This document shows, in pieces, positions 36,898 to 46,671 of a stretch of 64,000 bases of DNA. The translations under genes were made by a program, and so were the position numbers. Positions within the stretch are counted from its first letter, which is position 1. The number at the start of each line of letters is the position of its first letter. The DNA is from Paraburkholderia sp. PGU19 (lineage in GTDB: Bacteria; Pseudomonadota; Gammaproteobacteria; Burkholderiales; Burkholderiaceae), in contig NZ_AP023182.1 of NCBI RefSeq assembly GCF_013426915.1, positions 62,001-126,000 of the forward strand, read 5' to 3'. Below the pieces are notes generated by a model. That model was not told the origin of the DNA and ran no database searches. It was given only the letters and a program-made list of their open reading frames with translations.

Positions 36898-38679
36898 TTA
36901 CGCCGCTTCAGCTTCGTCAACGCCCAGATAGGCTTCAACAACTCGCGGATTGGCCTGTACATCAGCCGGTTTGCCTTCAGCAATCTTGAGCCCGTAGTCG
37001 AGCACGATGACGTGGTCCGAAATGGACATGACGAGGTCCATGTGGTGCTCGACCATCAGAATGCTCACGCCATATTTACCGATACGAAGGAGGAGCTGAC
37101 CGAGCTCGGCAGTCTCTTGCGGATTCAGTCCAGCCGCCGGTTCATCGAGCAACAACAGTTGAGGCTCTGTGGCAAGTGCGCGCGCGAGTTCGGCGCGTCG
37201 TTGAAGCCCGTAGGGCAAACTTCCGGCAGGGCGGTTTGCAAGATGACCCAGTTCAACCAGTTCCAGGAGTTCGAGCGCCCGTTGCCTCGTGATTTCCTCT
37301 TCGCGCCGCGCACCTGGCGTAGCGAACAGTGAGGCGAAGATGCCATTCTTCATGCGGCTGTGCCGGCCCAGCATCACGTTGTCGAGCACAGATAGCTCCG
37401 CAAAGAGGCGCAGATTCTGAAACGTTCGCCCCATTCCAAGACAACAAATCGTGTGAACCGCGCTGCCGCCAATCTCCTCCCCGTTGAAGCGAATGGAGCC
37501 AGCGTCGGGCCTCACTACGCCCGTGACCATATTAATCATCGTGCTCTTGCCCGCGCCGTTAGGCCCAATGAGCGCATGGATGTGACCTCTCCTGAGCGAA
37601 AACGAGACTTCGTTCGCCGGCTTCACACCACCGTAGGCCTTCGATACCTTCGTAACCGTGAGAAGGTCATCGCCGTTAGAACGGCCATTTCTGAGAAGCG
37701 TCGTGACCTGGCCACCCGGGCGAACTTGTGCGGTATCGGCATCTCGTGTGCCTCGCCCGAAGAACCTCGAGGCAGTACCAACGACACCTCCGGGCATGAC
37801 ATACAGTGCGAAGAGCAGGAGCAGACCGTAGAGGGTATGTTGAACGGACGGCCAACGAGCAAGCAGCGCATCCAGCAACGTCAATACCACGGCTCCCACG
37901 ACCGGCCCCAGCTTTGTTCCGGCACCGCCGAAGAGAACCAGCAGCAAAATGAAGATGGAAAGCTGGAACGACACAAAGTCCGAGTTGATGTACTGGTTCT
38001 GCTGGGCGACCATGGCGCCTGCGAGGCCGCAGGTCACCGCCGCGATAACGAACGCGATAACCTTCCCCCGGTAGACCCGCACACCCACGGACGACGAAGC
38101 GATTTCATCGGCCTGCAACGACAGAAACGCGCGACCGAACTTTCCGTTCAGGAGGTTACGCAACAGAAGATGCGTAATCGCGCAGAAGACAACCGCAACA
38201 CACACCCACTGAGCCAGAGACATCGGCTGGCCACCAATCTCTGGGCTGCGAATCCCATAGATGCCCTGTGCCCCACCGAAGACGTCAGTCCAGTCACTCA
38301 CCAGTCGTTCGACTACTATGCCGAAGGCGAGCGTAACCATCGCCAGGTATGGGCCCTTCACACGGAGCGACGGAATGGCCACGACAACGCCACACACACC
38401 CGCGATGGCAGTTGCCGCGACCATGGCTAACCAGGGATTGATGCCAGTCTGAGATGTCAACAGCGCAACTGCATAGGCGCCAGCTCCGAACAGGCCCGCC
38501 TGCCCCAGAGACTTCTGCCCTGCGAATCCGACGAGGACGTTCATCCCCGCGGCGCACAGGTAGTAGACGCACATCATAAACGCAATGTGCAGGTAATAAT
38601 CGTTTCGCACGAGAAGCGCGCCCCCGCCCAAAACAAGAACGAGTGCGCAGACGCCCAGGATATGGCAGTTCTTTCTCAT
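36898..38679 (-). CDS. Fused LivM permease-LivG ATPase of a branched-chain-type ABC transporter
   Basis: A 593-residue fusion. Residues 1 to about 325 form a LivM permease with about ten membrane segments (AGMNVLVGFAGQKSLGQAGL, SLRVKGPYLAMVTLAFGIVV). After a linker, the LivG ATPase starts near residue 340: LIGPNGAGKSTMINMVTGVV (Walker A), LPYGLQRRAELARALATEPQ (signature) and LLLLDEPAAGLNPQE (Walker B). Fusions of these two subunits occur in several proteobacteria. Its start overlaps the livH stop by ATGA, and livF follows directly. Confidence 0.93.
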   Translation of the reverse strand: MRKNCHILGVCALVLVLGGGALLVRNDYYLHIAFMMCVYYLCAAGMNVLVGFAGQKSLGQAGLFGAGAYAVALLTSQTGINPWLAMVAATAIAGVCGVVVAIPSLRVKGPYLAMVTLAFGIVVERLVSDWTDVFGGAQGIYGIRSPEIGGQPMSLAQWVCVAVVFCAITHLLLRNLLNGKFGRAFLSLQADEIASSSVGVRVYRGKVIAFVIAAVTCGLAGAMVAQQNQYINSDFVSFQLSIFILLLVLFGGAGTKLGPVVGAVVLTLLDALLARWPSVQHTLYGLLLLFALYVMPGGVVGTASRFFGRGTRDADTAQVRPGGQVTTLLRNGRSNGDDLLTVTKVSKAYGGVKPANEVSFSLRRGHIHALIGPNGAGKSTMINMVTGVVRPDAGSIRFNGEEIGGSAVHTICCLGMGRTFQNLRLFAELSVLDNVMLGRHSRMKNGIFASLFATPGARREEEITRQRALELLELVELGHLANRPAGSLPYGLQRRAELARALATEPQLLLLDEPAAGLNPQETAELGQLLLRIGKYGVSILMVEHHMDLVMSISDHVIVLDYGLKIAEGKPADVQANPRVVEAYLGVDEAEAA

Positions 38680-39599
38680 ACCTTCTCCACCAGTCGGCTG
38701 CCGAAGAGACCCGTGGGCCTGAACGCCAATACAAGAATGACCACGGCAAAAACCGCAATCTCACGCCACTGTGCTTGCCACAGGTTCACGGTCGATTCGA
38801 AGACGCCGAGCGCAAATCCGCCAATTACGCAACCACGAGGGTTGTTCAGGCCACCAATCATGGCGCCGGAGAAGCCCTTCAGACCAATCGCCAGCCCCAT
38901 GAAGAGTGATGCCTGGGTGATGGGAGCAATCAGGAAACCGGAGAGCCCGGCAAGCGCCGAACTCACGACAAACGCCCCTATCATTACGGCGTTGGTGTTG
39001 ATGCCCATCAAGCTGGCGACGCTTCCGTTGGCTGCCACTGCTCGCATCATTTTTCCGACCATCGTCTTTCTCATAACGATGTCGAACACAATCATCACGA
39101 CGATAGCCACACCGAGGAGCAACATCTCCTGGGGACGCATGCCGATACCGAATATCTGTATGACCGAATCACCAATAGGCGAAGGCACAACGACGGGTTT
39201 CGGCCCCCAGATGGCAAGGCCGATGCTGTCGAGAACGACGCCAAAACCGAGCGTGCTCATAACCCAAGCCATCCTAGGCGTCTTCGAGAAAGGCCGCACG
39301 CCAAGCACGTAGAGCAACCATCCCAACGCGCCCATCACGACCAATGCTGCGACCAGTGCGAGCAGTTGTGCCGTTACACTCGGGATTGCGCCTCCGAACG
39401 TCGTCGACGTGATGGGTTTCCCGAGTAACAGCAGCATCGCGCTCATGCCAATGAAAGCCCCGGACGAGACAAACTCGCCGTGCGAGAAATTGAGCGTTTT
39501 GGTCGTGGTGAACGTAATGCTGAACCCTAGCGCGACCAGAGCGTACGCACCACCAATGGCCAGGCCACTGATTACCGCCTGAAGAAGTGCTTCCATCAT
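38676..39599 (-). CDS. livH: Branched-chain-type ABC transporter permease LivH
   Basis: A 307-residue permease with about eight hydrophobic segments. Family features include GLAIGGAYALVALGFSITFT, TLNFSHGEFVSSGAFIGM and LKGFSGAMIGGLNNPRGCVI. The start MMEALLQAVISG has GGAG upstream; the longer in-frame N-terminus is not needed. It lies between livK and the livM-livG fusion and overlaps the latter. The frame is intact. Confidence 0.92.
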   Translation of the reverse strand: MMEALLQAVISGLAIGGAYALVALGFSITFTTTKTLNFSHGEFVSSGAFIGMSAMLLLLGKPITSTTFGGAIPSVTAQLLALVAALVVMGALGWLLYVLGVRPFSKTPRMAWVMSTLGFGVVLDSIGLAIWGPKPVVVPSPIGDSVIQIFGIGMRPQEMLLLGVAIVVMIVFDIVMRKTMVGKMMRAVAANGSVASLMGINTNAVMIGAFVVSSALAGLSGFLIAPITQASLFMGLAIGLKGFSGAMIGGLNNPRGCVIGGFALGVFESTVNLWQAQWREIAVFAVVILVLAFRPTGLFGSRLVEKV

Positions 39600-39653
39600 G
39601 TGAATTCTCCGCGGTGACGGCGTAGCTGCCACGCCGTCACGTCGATGGTTCGG

Positions 39654-40852
39654 TTACTGCTTGTAGTCAGCCGGAGTCAGGGAAGCCACGAGCGCATCGG
39701 AGTACGGAATCAGTTTTCCATCTTTCCAGTGGACCCAGACAAAGTCCTTCGCCAGGAGCGCTTCGTGATTTGTCTTGCTGAAGGGCTTGTTGTATGTTTT
39801 GAGCAGCCCTTGAACCGGGGTATTCAGGTTCTCGAGCGCGACACGGACAGCCGAGCCATCAGTGCTATTCGCCTGCTTCAGCGCTTGCGCGAGCAGCAAC
39901 ACCGAGTCGTAGCCGTGCAGCGCGAAGGAGAACGAGCTCGGCGCCTTCAATTGCGAGCCGACTCGCGCAAACAGTTTGTCCTGTGCAGGCGTGCGATTCT
40001 CACTCACCGTACGCAGGAACAGCGGCTTTTCTGCCAGGGTCTTGCCTGCCGCGTCGTAGAACGTGATGTTGTCTGCAGCCCACGAACTCAAGACTCGGGG
40101 TAGTAGTTGATTTTCTCCATGCTGCGCATCACCTGGGCAATCGGCGTTCCCTGCGCCCAGATAATCACCGTGTCGGCCCCTGCCGCTTTGAGCTTGTTCA
40201 GCTGCGACGTCATGTCGGTATCGCCGACGCCAAACTGCTCGATGTCGACAGGCGTCAGTCCCTGCGCCTGAGCGATGTCTTTCATATCGCGAAGACCGCC
40301 CTGGCCATAGCCCGTGGTCTCCGACATGAAGCCCACCTTCTTCGATTCGGTCGAATTCTTCTTGACGTAGGCCATCAGGGCGGCAATCTGCTCACGGTCG
40401 ACCATCGAGACGCGAAACATGTAGTTGTCCGCGCCAGGGCTCATCGGTTTTGTGATGTCAGTGCCTGCCGACACGTTGTCGACGACAGGAATCTTCTTCT
40501 GGTTCACGATGTGCTTCCACGCCATCGCGTTGCCAGAGTTAGTCGGCCCGAACACGGCAACCACACCCTCGTTGTCGATGAGGTCGGTCATGTTCTGGAT
40601 TGACTTCGGCGGTTGAGAAACATCGTCACGAACGACCAGAGCGAGCTTCTTTCCCAGTACGCCACCTGCTGCGTTGATGTCCGCGATGGCTGCTTGCATT
40701 CCCAGCACGGCAGCTTGCCCGCTTTGCGCTGACGGGGACGCAGAGAGGTCCCCGTTAAATCCAATCTTTATTTCCTGCGCGAGCGCCGCAGACGAGGCGA
40801 CGGCAAAACTGGCAGCGGCAACCGCTGCAGCGATGATGCGAATTGCTTTCAT
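39654..40852 (-). pseudogene. Periplasmic substrate-binding protein LivK, one-base frameshift
   Basis: Frame 1 (40852 to 40088) gives a signal peptide (RIIAAAVAAASFAVASSAAL, cleavage near ALAQE) and the first two thirds of a Leu/Ile/Val-type binding protein (IKIGFNGDLSASPSAQSGQA). It stops right after NYYPES. A second frame then continues LSSWAADNITFYDAAGK through KLIPYSDALVASLTPADYKQ. Losing one base near 40090 explains this exactly. It is either a true inactivating mutation of the transporter's binding protein or a sequencing error. Together the parts make about 400 residues, normal for the family. Confidence 0.82.
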
Positions 40853-40918
40853 GATGTCTCCAACCGGGTTGCTTTATGTCACGAAGAGAACACAGGTCCC
40901 CTTTGTCGATTCGCACAC

Positions 40919-42130
40919 TCAGAACTTGCTGACGATGCCTAAACTCACAGCCAGCATCGAGCGGCTCGCACCAGGGGTGCCCTGGAAGCTGTCGCCAATG
41001 GCCGGAGTTGCGTTGATGATGGTGCCCGTGCCCGGATTCCCTAGGGTCTTGCCAGACGCACGCTGAAAGCCTTCAAGGGCATACAGGCCGGTTCGCTTCG
41101 ACAGTGAGTAGTATTCGGACAGGACAATTTGATGGTATTTCGCCGCGTCCGAGATGCCATTCGCCTTCGACGCCCACGTGTAGCTGTAGCCAGTGGCAAG
41201 GTCCCACGCGACCGTCGGCTTCCAATGGAGTACCGTTCCTGCCGTGTTCCAGACGGCAGTGTCAGTGAACTTAGAGTTGATGCCAGGGATGTACTGAACG
41301 TTGGAATACGCGAACGAGATGTCCCACGAACTGTTGAACACATACCCACCATCAACCGCGAAGCGTTGTTGCGCCTGTGCTTGGTTGAAGCCGTTGGTAA
41401 TGGCCGACACCCCTTGCTGTCCGGACGAGTTCACCGATGAGTCAGCGCCGTAGGGACCGCCACCAGGGGTGGAGTTGTTGATTCGCCAGAATGCTGCCGC
41501 GAGACCGAAACCATTGACTTTGTACTGAAGTCCTGCGCTCCAGGTCGACCCCTGATTGAGGCTGCCTGGCACACCTGCGAGCGCGTATTGGCCGCTTGCT
41601 GTAAATCCATAGAGATTCGGCGTCGTGTAGGTCACCGCGTTGTTGGAACGATAGTACGTGTCCATGCCGTCGAGGTCGCCAGGATGTGAGCCGTAACCGG
41701 TCAGGTAATAGGCAGGGACCCACGGCGAAAGCATCGTGTAGTAAGAGCTGTATTGCCGACCCGCCGAAAATGTGCCGAACGAAGGATTAGTCAGGTCAAT
41801 GCGCGCCTGTCGGCCAAACATCGCGTTCGTGAACTGTTGGCCGCCCGTGGCCAGATTGAAACCAGACTCCAGAACGAACACCACCTGCGTGCCACCACCG
41901 AGGTCTTCAACACCACGCAGACCAAAGCGGTCGCCGTTCCACACCCCGGATTGCATGCGTACGTTCGAATGACCAGGCGTCGTCGAACCCAAAGTCGTCT
42001 GACTGTTTTGATACGTAATTGACGTGTCGACAATGCCATACAGAGTCACGCTTGTCTGTGCAAAAACAGGAACTGCACACAAGCCAAGACTGGTACCCAA
42101 CGCAAACCTTGCAACCCGCTTCGTTAACAT
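40919..42130 (-). CDS. Gram-negative porin (OmpC-like, Burkholderiales type)
   Basis: A 403-residue outer membrane protein. The signal peptide (RFALGTSLGLCAVPVFA) ends before QTSVTLYGIVDTSITYQNSQ, the typical first strand of these trimeric porins. Also visible are GDRFGLRGVEDLGGGTQVVF, GRQARIDLTNPSFGTFSAGR and a C-terminal SLGIVSKF ending in Phe. The ATG at 42130 follows AGGAGAC. It heads the transporter operon, so it probably provides the outer-membrane entry route for the same substrate. Confidence 0.93.
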   Translation of the reverse strand: MLTKRVARFALGTSLGLCAVPVFAQTSVTLYGIVDTSITYQNSQTTLGSTTPGHSNVRMQSGVWNGDRFGLRGVEDLGGGTQVVFVLESGFNLATGGQQFTNAMFGRQARIDLTNPSFGTFSAGRQYSSYYTMLSPWVPAYYLTGYGSHPGDLDGMDTYYRSNNAVTYTTPNLYGFTASGQYALAGVPGSLNQGSTWSAGLQYKVNGFGLAAAFWRINNSTPGGGPYGADSSVNSSGQQGVSAITNGFNQAQAQQRFAVDGGYVFNSSWDISFAYSNVQYIPGINSKFTDTAVWNTAGTVLHWKPTVAWDLATGYSYTWASKANGISDAAKYHQIVLSEYYSLSKRTGLYALEGFQRASGKTLGNPGTGTIINATPAIGDSFQGTPGASRSMLAVSLGIVSKF

Positions 42131-42395
42131 CAAAAGTCTCCTTAATAACCGTTTGAATCGTTGTATTCGTAACGAGCGAGGCTGCGTATCACGGACATCT
42201 CCTATCCGCTTTGCTCAACGGGACTGCGTGACACACGTAGGAGTACGTATCGCTCGAACGATTTTTCTTGATTGCGACCCAACAGCGGGCTTCGCGACAG
42301 CGGTTTCTGGACAGCTCTCCAGAACATGCGAGTGCAGAGTTGGATTTGCTGTCGACGCTATCGGGCATGCATCGTTAGGCCAGATACTACGCCAC

Positions 42396-42445
42396 GAAAT
42401 TAAACATACGCCACTTATTTTGCATTGGTGCAATCCCTAGGAGTA
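42396..42445. promoter_or_regulatory. Conserved operator-like sequence, site 1 (porin/SDR spacer)
   Basis: Bases starting GAAATTAAACATACGCC at 42396 and running to CAATCCCTAGGA align closely with site 2 at 46480. The region sits between divergent genes (porin and SDR). On the minus strand TTGCAC and TATGTT could serve as a -35/-10 pair, though the spacing is long. Confidence 0.6.
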
Positions 42446-42672
42446 CCCCGGACGATGAAGCTGCCCGTGTAGCGAAACAGTTCAGAACAGCGCCCCGTAA
42501 GGCGGAGAAGAACATGCTTGACGTGTCTTGGGCGTGGATTTGACAGTGCACCAGCCACCGCTCTTTTCTGACCCGGTAATTACACCTATGCAACTGCATC
42601 TGCCATTATGAAATCATGTATTTACTTATCCTGGCAGCCTGCCGCATGTGCACAAAATCAAAAGGAGTCGTC

Positions 42673-43449
42673 ATGCCGTTCCCTAATTTCGTAGCCCCGC
42701 GTCTTCTCGAGGACCGTCTCGCGTTCGTTACCGGTGCTGGTCAAGGTAATGGACGCGCGCTTGCGCTCGGCCTCGCGCAGGCCGGCGCAAAAGTCGTGGT
42801 CACCGACATCAACCTGGAACTCGTCGAAGAGACGGCGGCCCTCATCAAGAAAGAAGGCGGCCAAGCGTGGGCTTTCGAGCTGGACGTGACCGATGCAGAC
42901 GCGTGCTACAGCCTCGCGAGCAAGGTAAGCAAGGAGATTGGCCTGGTTGATTTACTCGTGAACAACGCTGGCATCATCATTCGCGAGAACTCCTCCAGCC
43001 CGAACGCCGCGAAGAACTGGCAGAAAGTGATGGACGTCAATGTACACGGCACCTTCAACGTGACCCATGCTTTCATCGAGTCAGTGAAGGAAACGAAGGG
43101 CGTCGTCATCAACGTCGCCTCCATCGCCGCGTTCGCTGGTCAGGGCGCAAGCCTTGGTTACTCTCCATCGAAGGGCGCAATCAAGATGTTCACTCAGTCG
43201 TTGGCCGCTGAACTGGCGCCGTTTGGAGTACGCGTGAATGCACTTGCTCCCGGCGTCATTGAAACTCCGATGACGGCTGCCACGCGCGAGAATCCGCAGC
43301 GTCTGGAAGCCTTCATGTCGCGCATCCCCATGGGGCGTGTCGGTCAGACGGAAGACCTTGTCGGCCCAACCGTGTTCCTCGCGTCTGGAATGTCGCGCTA
43401 TGTCACAGGTGTGACCCTCGCCGTGGATGGCGGATTTCTGGCTATCTGA
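42673..43449 (+). CDS. SDR-family oxidoreductase
   Basis: A 258-residue classical short-chain dehydrogenase with TGAGQGNGRA (cofactor loop, GxxxGxG pattern), NNAG (about residue 97), the YSPSK catalytic motif and the PGVIETPM loop. AAAGGAG precedes the ATG. It stands alone on the plus strand, divergent from the porin-transporter operon and followed by a hairpin, and it shares the operator-like site 1. It probably oxidises or reduces a ring alcohol or ketone of the imported compound; substrate unknown. Confidence 0.88.
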   Translation: MPFPNFVAPRLLEDRLAFVTGAGQGNGRALALGLAQAGAKVVVTDINLELVEETAALIKKEGGQAWAFELDVTDADACYSLASKVSKEIGLVDLLVNNAGIIIRENSSSPNAAKNWQKVMDVNVHGTFNVTHAFIESVKETKGVVINVASIAAFAGQGASLGYSPSKGAIKMFTQSLAAELAPFGVRVNALAPGVIETPMTAATRENPQRLEAFMSRIPMGRVGQTEDLVGPTVFLASGMSRYVTGVTLAVDGGFLAI

Positions 43450-43465
43450 ACATCGCATGGAAACG

Positions 43466-43482
43466 AGCCCGCCTTGCGGGCT
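43466..43482. terminator. Hairpin downstream of the SDR gene
   Basis: Stem AGCCCGC / GCGGGCT with a 3-base loop, 16 bp after the SDR stop. There is no T run behind it, so termination is plausible but not certain. Confidence 0.5.
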
Positions 43483-43668
43483 TGCTCCGTGTTCGCTTCG
43501 CAGTCAGCGCGCCGTGGTACTTTCGTTCTCACGCATGCACCTACCCCATCTCACATGCCGTCGGTGGAAAGAGACGGTCACCGATTAGTCCTCTTCCAGC
43601 AGATACCTATCGCATTCTCAATACCGCCCGTGTTCAGAACGCAGCCGGTTTAGCGTTCGATAATACTT

Positions 43669-44475
43669 TTAGCTTTTCAGCTCTTTTGAGGACAGCTTTT
43701 CCGACAGACGGAGCAGTCCCTTGGCGACGCTACCATCATCAGTAGTGTCCAGGCTGCGTGACGGACCGAAAACTGTCACCGAAAATATCAGTTGCCCGGA
43801 GCGGTCAAACACAGGCGCACTCAGACTATCGACTCCAGGAATTGGCACGCCTAGCGTTCGTGAGAGGCGTTTAATTCGCACGTCATGTACGAGACGCTCA
43901 AATTCCCTGTCCAGGCGTCTGGCAGAAATAACTTCACCGCCCAAGACCTCGCGGGCGAGCAGCGGCTGTATTGTTTCTCTCGGCAGGAACGCAGCGAACA
44001 AACGCCCAGTGCTGCTGTGTGCAACAGACATCACCGACCCTACGTGCAGGCCGACATGCACATACATTTCAGGGCCGTGATATTGGATTACAGTTGGACC
44101 AGAATCGGTCCATATCGCGATAAACGCCCCATGTGTATGGTCCTCCAGCAACTTTGCGGCCAACTCGATGGTTTCGTGTAACGGGTATCGCTGCGCCAGC
44201 GCTCGCAGTCCAAGCTTCAACGCCAGCGGACCAGGCTCAAAGCTGTGAGTCATTAGGTCACGTCTGACCAGCCCCGTACGAACCAGGCTCACCATATAGG
44301 TAAAGACCTGGTTTAGTGGCAACGCTGTCGCGGTACTTAGACCCGTCATTGAGACGGGTTTGCCGGCATCGGCCATATACTGCAGAAGCGTGCCACCAAC
44401 TTCCATGGCGTGAATGCCCCGTTGCTCTTTCGCCTTACCTGGAGCAGGTTGCTCGACCCTCTCAGCTGCTTCCAT
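43669..44475 (-). CDS. IclR-family transcriptional regulator (1 of 3)
   Basis: A 268-residue IclR regulator. The leader KEQRGIHAMEVGG is followed by the winged helix (LSTATALPLNQVFTYMVSLV, then RTGLVRRD) and the effector domain with HVGLHVGSVMSVAHSSTGRL and the C-terminal IPGVDSLSAPVFDRSGQLIF. It closely resembles the two other IclR proteins of the block. It lies downstream of the flavoprotein gene on the same strand, separated by about 150 bp. Confidence 0.9.
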   Translation of the reverse strand: MEAAERVEQPAPGKAKEQRGIHAMEVGGTLLQYMADAGKPVSMTGLSTATALPLNQVFTYMVSLVRTGLVRRDLMTHSFEPGPLALKLGLRALAQRYPLHETIELAAKLLEDHTHGAFIAIWTDSGPTVIQYHGPEMYVHVGLHVGSVMSVAHSSTGRLFAAFLPRETIQPLLAREVLGGEVISARRLDREFERLVHDVRIKRLSRTLGVPIPGVDSLSAPVFDRSGQLIFSVTVFGPSRSLDTTDDGSVAKGLLRLSEKLSSKELKS

Positions 44476-44626
44476 ACCCCTCCTTTGCGCCCATCATCTT
44501 GCGTACGCGATGGTAAATGCATGCCCAGCTCTATTGCCCGGCCGGACGGCTCCAAAAACAAAAAAGCCGTGGCTGCTTGGTCAGAGCAATCACAGCAAAT
44601 ACGCATGTCGGAGTTCCTGCGTATCG

Positions 44627-46390
44627 TTAGTGGGACACCACTGCGAATTTGGTAGCCGGAGTTTCAGCCGCGGAGCGCTCGTTCTGCGAGGCACCGGCCG
44701 ACGCGATTGCCTTCCCCGCGATGTAGCCGAACGTCAAAGCCGGTCCCAACGTAATTCCGGCCCCTGGGTAGTTGCCGCCCATGATGCTGCATGCATCATT
44801 GCCAACTGCGAAGAGGCCCTGAATCGGCGAACCGGCGGCATTGAGAACGCGGCACGAAGAATCTGCCTTCAGGCCCGCGAACGTCCCAATGTCTCCGATG
44901 CGGATTTTCAGCGCGTAGAACGGGCCCTTCTCAATCGGCGCCACGCACGGGTTGGGCGAATGAAGAGCATCCCCCTGGTAACGGTTATAAGCCTTGCTGC
45001 CTTTGCCGAACAGCGGGTCACGGCCGAGACGAGCTTCTGCGTTGTAGTCTCGCACCGTCTCTCTCATATTCAGCGCATTCACGCCAATCTTGCCGGCCAG
45101 CTCATCAATCGTCGAGGCCTTCGTCAGATAGCCCACGCGCAGATAGCGGCCGATGGGCATCGGAAACGGAGCAACGCTGCCCAAACCATAGGTCCGAAGC
45201 GTCTTGTGGTCACAGATCAGATGCGCGGAAATCTCTTCGCCCTTGGGTGTCGCCTTCACCAAGGCCTGGACGAAATCATGGTACGAGTTGCCTTCGTTCG
45301 TGAAGCGTCGACCATCGCGCAGCACGGAGATGACCCCCGGTTTCGCACGGTCGATGAAGTGAGGCATGATGCCCGTGGTCCCATCCTTTCTCGTCAAGGT
45401 CGAAACGGGTACCCACGCGGCTGCGTTCGGCAGTGTCGTCGATACCTGGCCGCCGACGGCTTCGGCCATACGCAACCCGTCGCCCGTGTTTCCTGTCGGA
45501 GACGGCGAGAAATGCTCAGTACCGGTCGGCGCATGCGGGAAAAGCTGCTTGCGACGCTCGATGTCGTACGGAAATCCTCCGCTCGCGAGAACAACAGCGC
45601 GTTGTGCCGTGACTCGCACTTTCGAGCCAGCCCTGTCGAGCAACGCCCCAGTGATGCGGCCATTTTCGCTGGTGAGACTGAGCGCCTTCGTGTTGAGCCA
45701 GAGAGGGACATTCAGGTCAAAGAGCGACTTGGCAAGCCTGCCGGCCAGTGCATTGCCATTCGTCAGCGTCATGCCCCGTCCGTGCTTCACAACGTCGGCG
45801 AAATGACGCGATAGCCTCTTCGTCACATACCACGCGGACTTGATGGACTTCGTCACCCGCATGAAGTGCACAATCTCTTTGCCGGAACCGAGCATCATCC
45901 CAAACACGGTCAGTTCTGGCAGCGCCGGAGCGAGGTCCTTGATTGCGGTGCCGAGTTCCCGGCCGTCGAACGGTCGAGTGACCATTGAACGGCCACCTTG
46001 CGTGCCGCCGGGCGCTTCAGCGTGATAGTCGGGGAACACAAGAGGCATGTCGAAACGCACTGCCGTTTTCGACGTGAAGAAGTCAACAGCTTCCGGCCCA
46101 TTCGTGATGAACGCGTCTACGCGCTCGCCGTCAAAGCTCGACCCTGCCTCGTGCTGAAGATAGGTACGGGCAGCGCCTTCCGGTTCATGAATACCTTGCA
46201 CCTTTGCAAGAGCCGTATTCGGAATCCACAACCAGCCGCCAGAGCGGGCCGTCGAACCGCCAAACTTGGGCTCCTTCTCGATAACGAGAACCTTGAGCCC
46301 TTCGAACGCTGCTGTGATTGCTGCGGACATCCCCGAGCAGCCGGAACCAATAACCAGCACGTCACAACTGAATTCGCTTTCCTGCTTCAT
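44627..46390 (-). CDS. FAD-binding flavoprotein related to 3-ketosteroid dehydrogenases and fumarate reductases
   Basis: A 587-residue flavoprotein. The N-terminal Rossmann motif is VLVIGSGCSGMSAAITAAFE followed by VIEKEPKFGGSTARSGG; the C-terminal FAD region is GLFAVGNDACSIMGGNYPGA followed by GITLGPALTFGYIAGK. This arrangement is that of KstD-like dehydrogenases, which desaturate ring ketones, sometimes to an aromatic ring. The start at 46390 follows CGGAGAG. In this block it could convert an alicyclic ketone to a phenol on the way to homogentisate, which is an inference from context. Confidence 0.88.
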   Translation of the reverse strand: MKQESEFSCDVLVIGSGCSGMSAAITAAFEGLKVLVIEKEPKFGGSTARSGGWLWIPNTALAKVQGIHEPEGAARTYLQHEAGSSFDGERVDAFITNGPEAVDFFTSKTAVRFDMPLVFPDYHAEAPGGTQGGRSMVTRPFDGRELGTAIKDLAPALPELTVFGMMLGSGKEIVHFMRVTKSIKSAWYVTKRLSRHFADVVKHGRGMTLTNGNALAGRLAKSLFDLNVPLWLNTKALSLTSENGRITGALLDRAGSKVRVTAQRAVVLASGGFPYDIERRKQLFPHAPTGTEHFSPSPTGNTGDGLRMAEAVGGQVSTTLPNAAAWVPVSTLTRKDGTTGIMPHFIDRAKPGVISVLRDGRRFTNEGNSYHDFVQALVKATPKGEEISAHLICDHKTLRTYGLGSVAPFPMPIGRYLRVGYLTKASTIDELAGKIGVNALNMRETVRDYNAEARLGRDPLFGKGSKAYNRYQGDALHSPNPCVAPIEKGPFYALKIRIGDIGTFAGLKADSSCRVLNAAGSPIQGLFAVGNDACSIMGGNYPGAGITLGPALTFGYIAGKAIASAGASQNERSAAETPATKFAVVSH

Positions 46391-46479
46391 CACGTCTCTC
46401 CGATAGTGAAGACGCGGCTTACTCAGGTGCGTCCTCATAGTCATCCCCAATTCCGTGGGCCATGGTCAAATAATACGCT

Positions 46480-46528
46480 GAAATTACATATACGCACATT
46501 GATTTGTGTAGGTACAATCCCTATGACT
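46480..46528. promoter_or_regulatory. Conserved operator-like sequence, site 2 (flavoprotein/EthD spacer)
   Basis: GAAATTACATATACGCAC at 46480 continues to TACAATCCCTATGA and matches site 1 over about 45 bp. It contains CACATTGATTTGTG, an inverted repeat. It sits between the divergent flavoprotein and EthD genes. Confidence 0.65.
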
Positions 46529-46671
46529 TGTTTGCGAGCGCGGACATGTACATTGAAGGCTCACCGGCAAGCGTTTGTGACGGTCCCCAATTAATGCGAC
46601 GGATTGAGCGTTCAAGGGAACAAAGAGGTTACGTGTCGCTGCCGGTTGCGTTCTTTTAATGTGGAGACGAA

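Noticed and set aside
44414-45814. 466-codon plus-strand open frame
   Set aside because: Antisense to the flavoprotein gene with both FAD motifs; no independent support.
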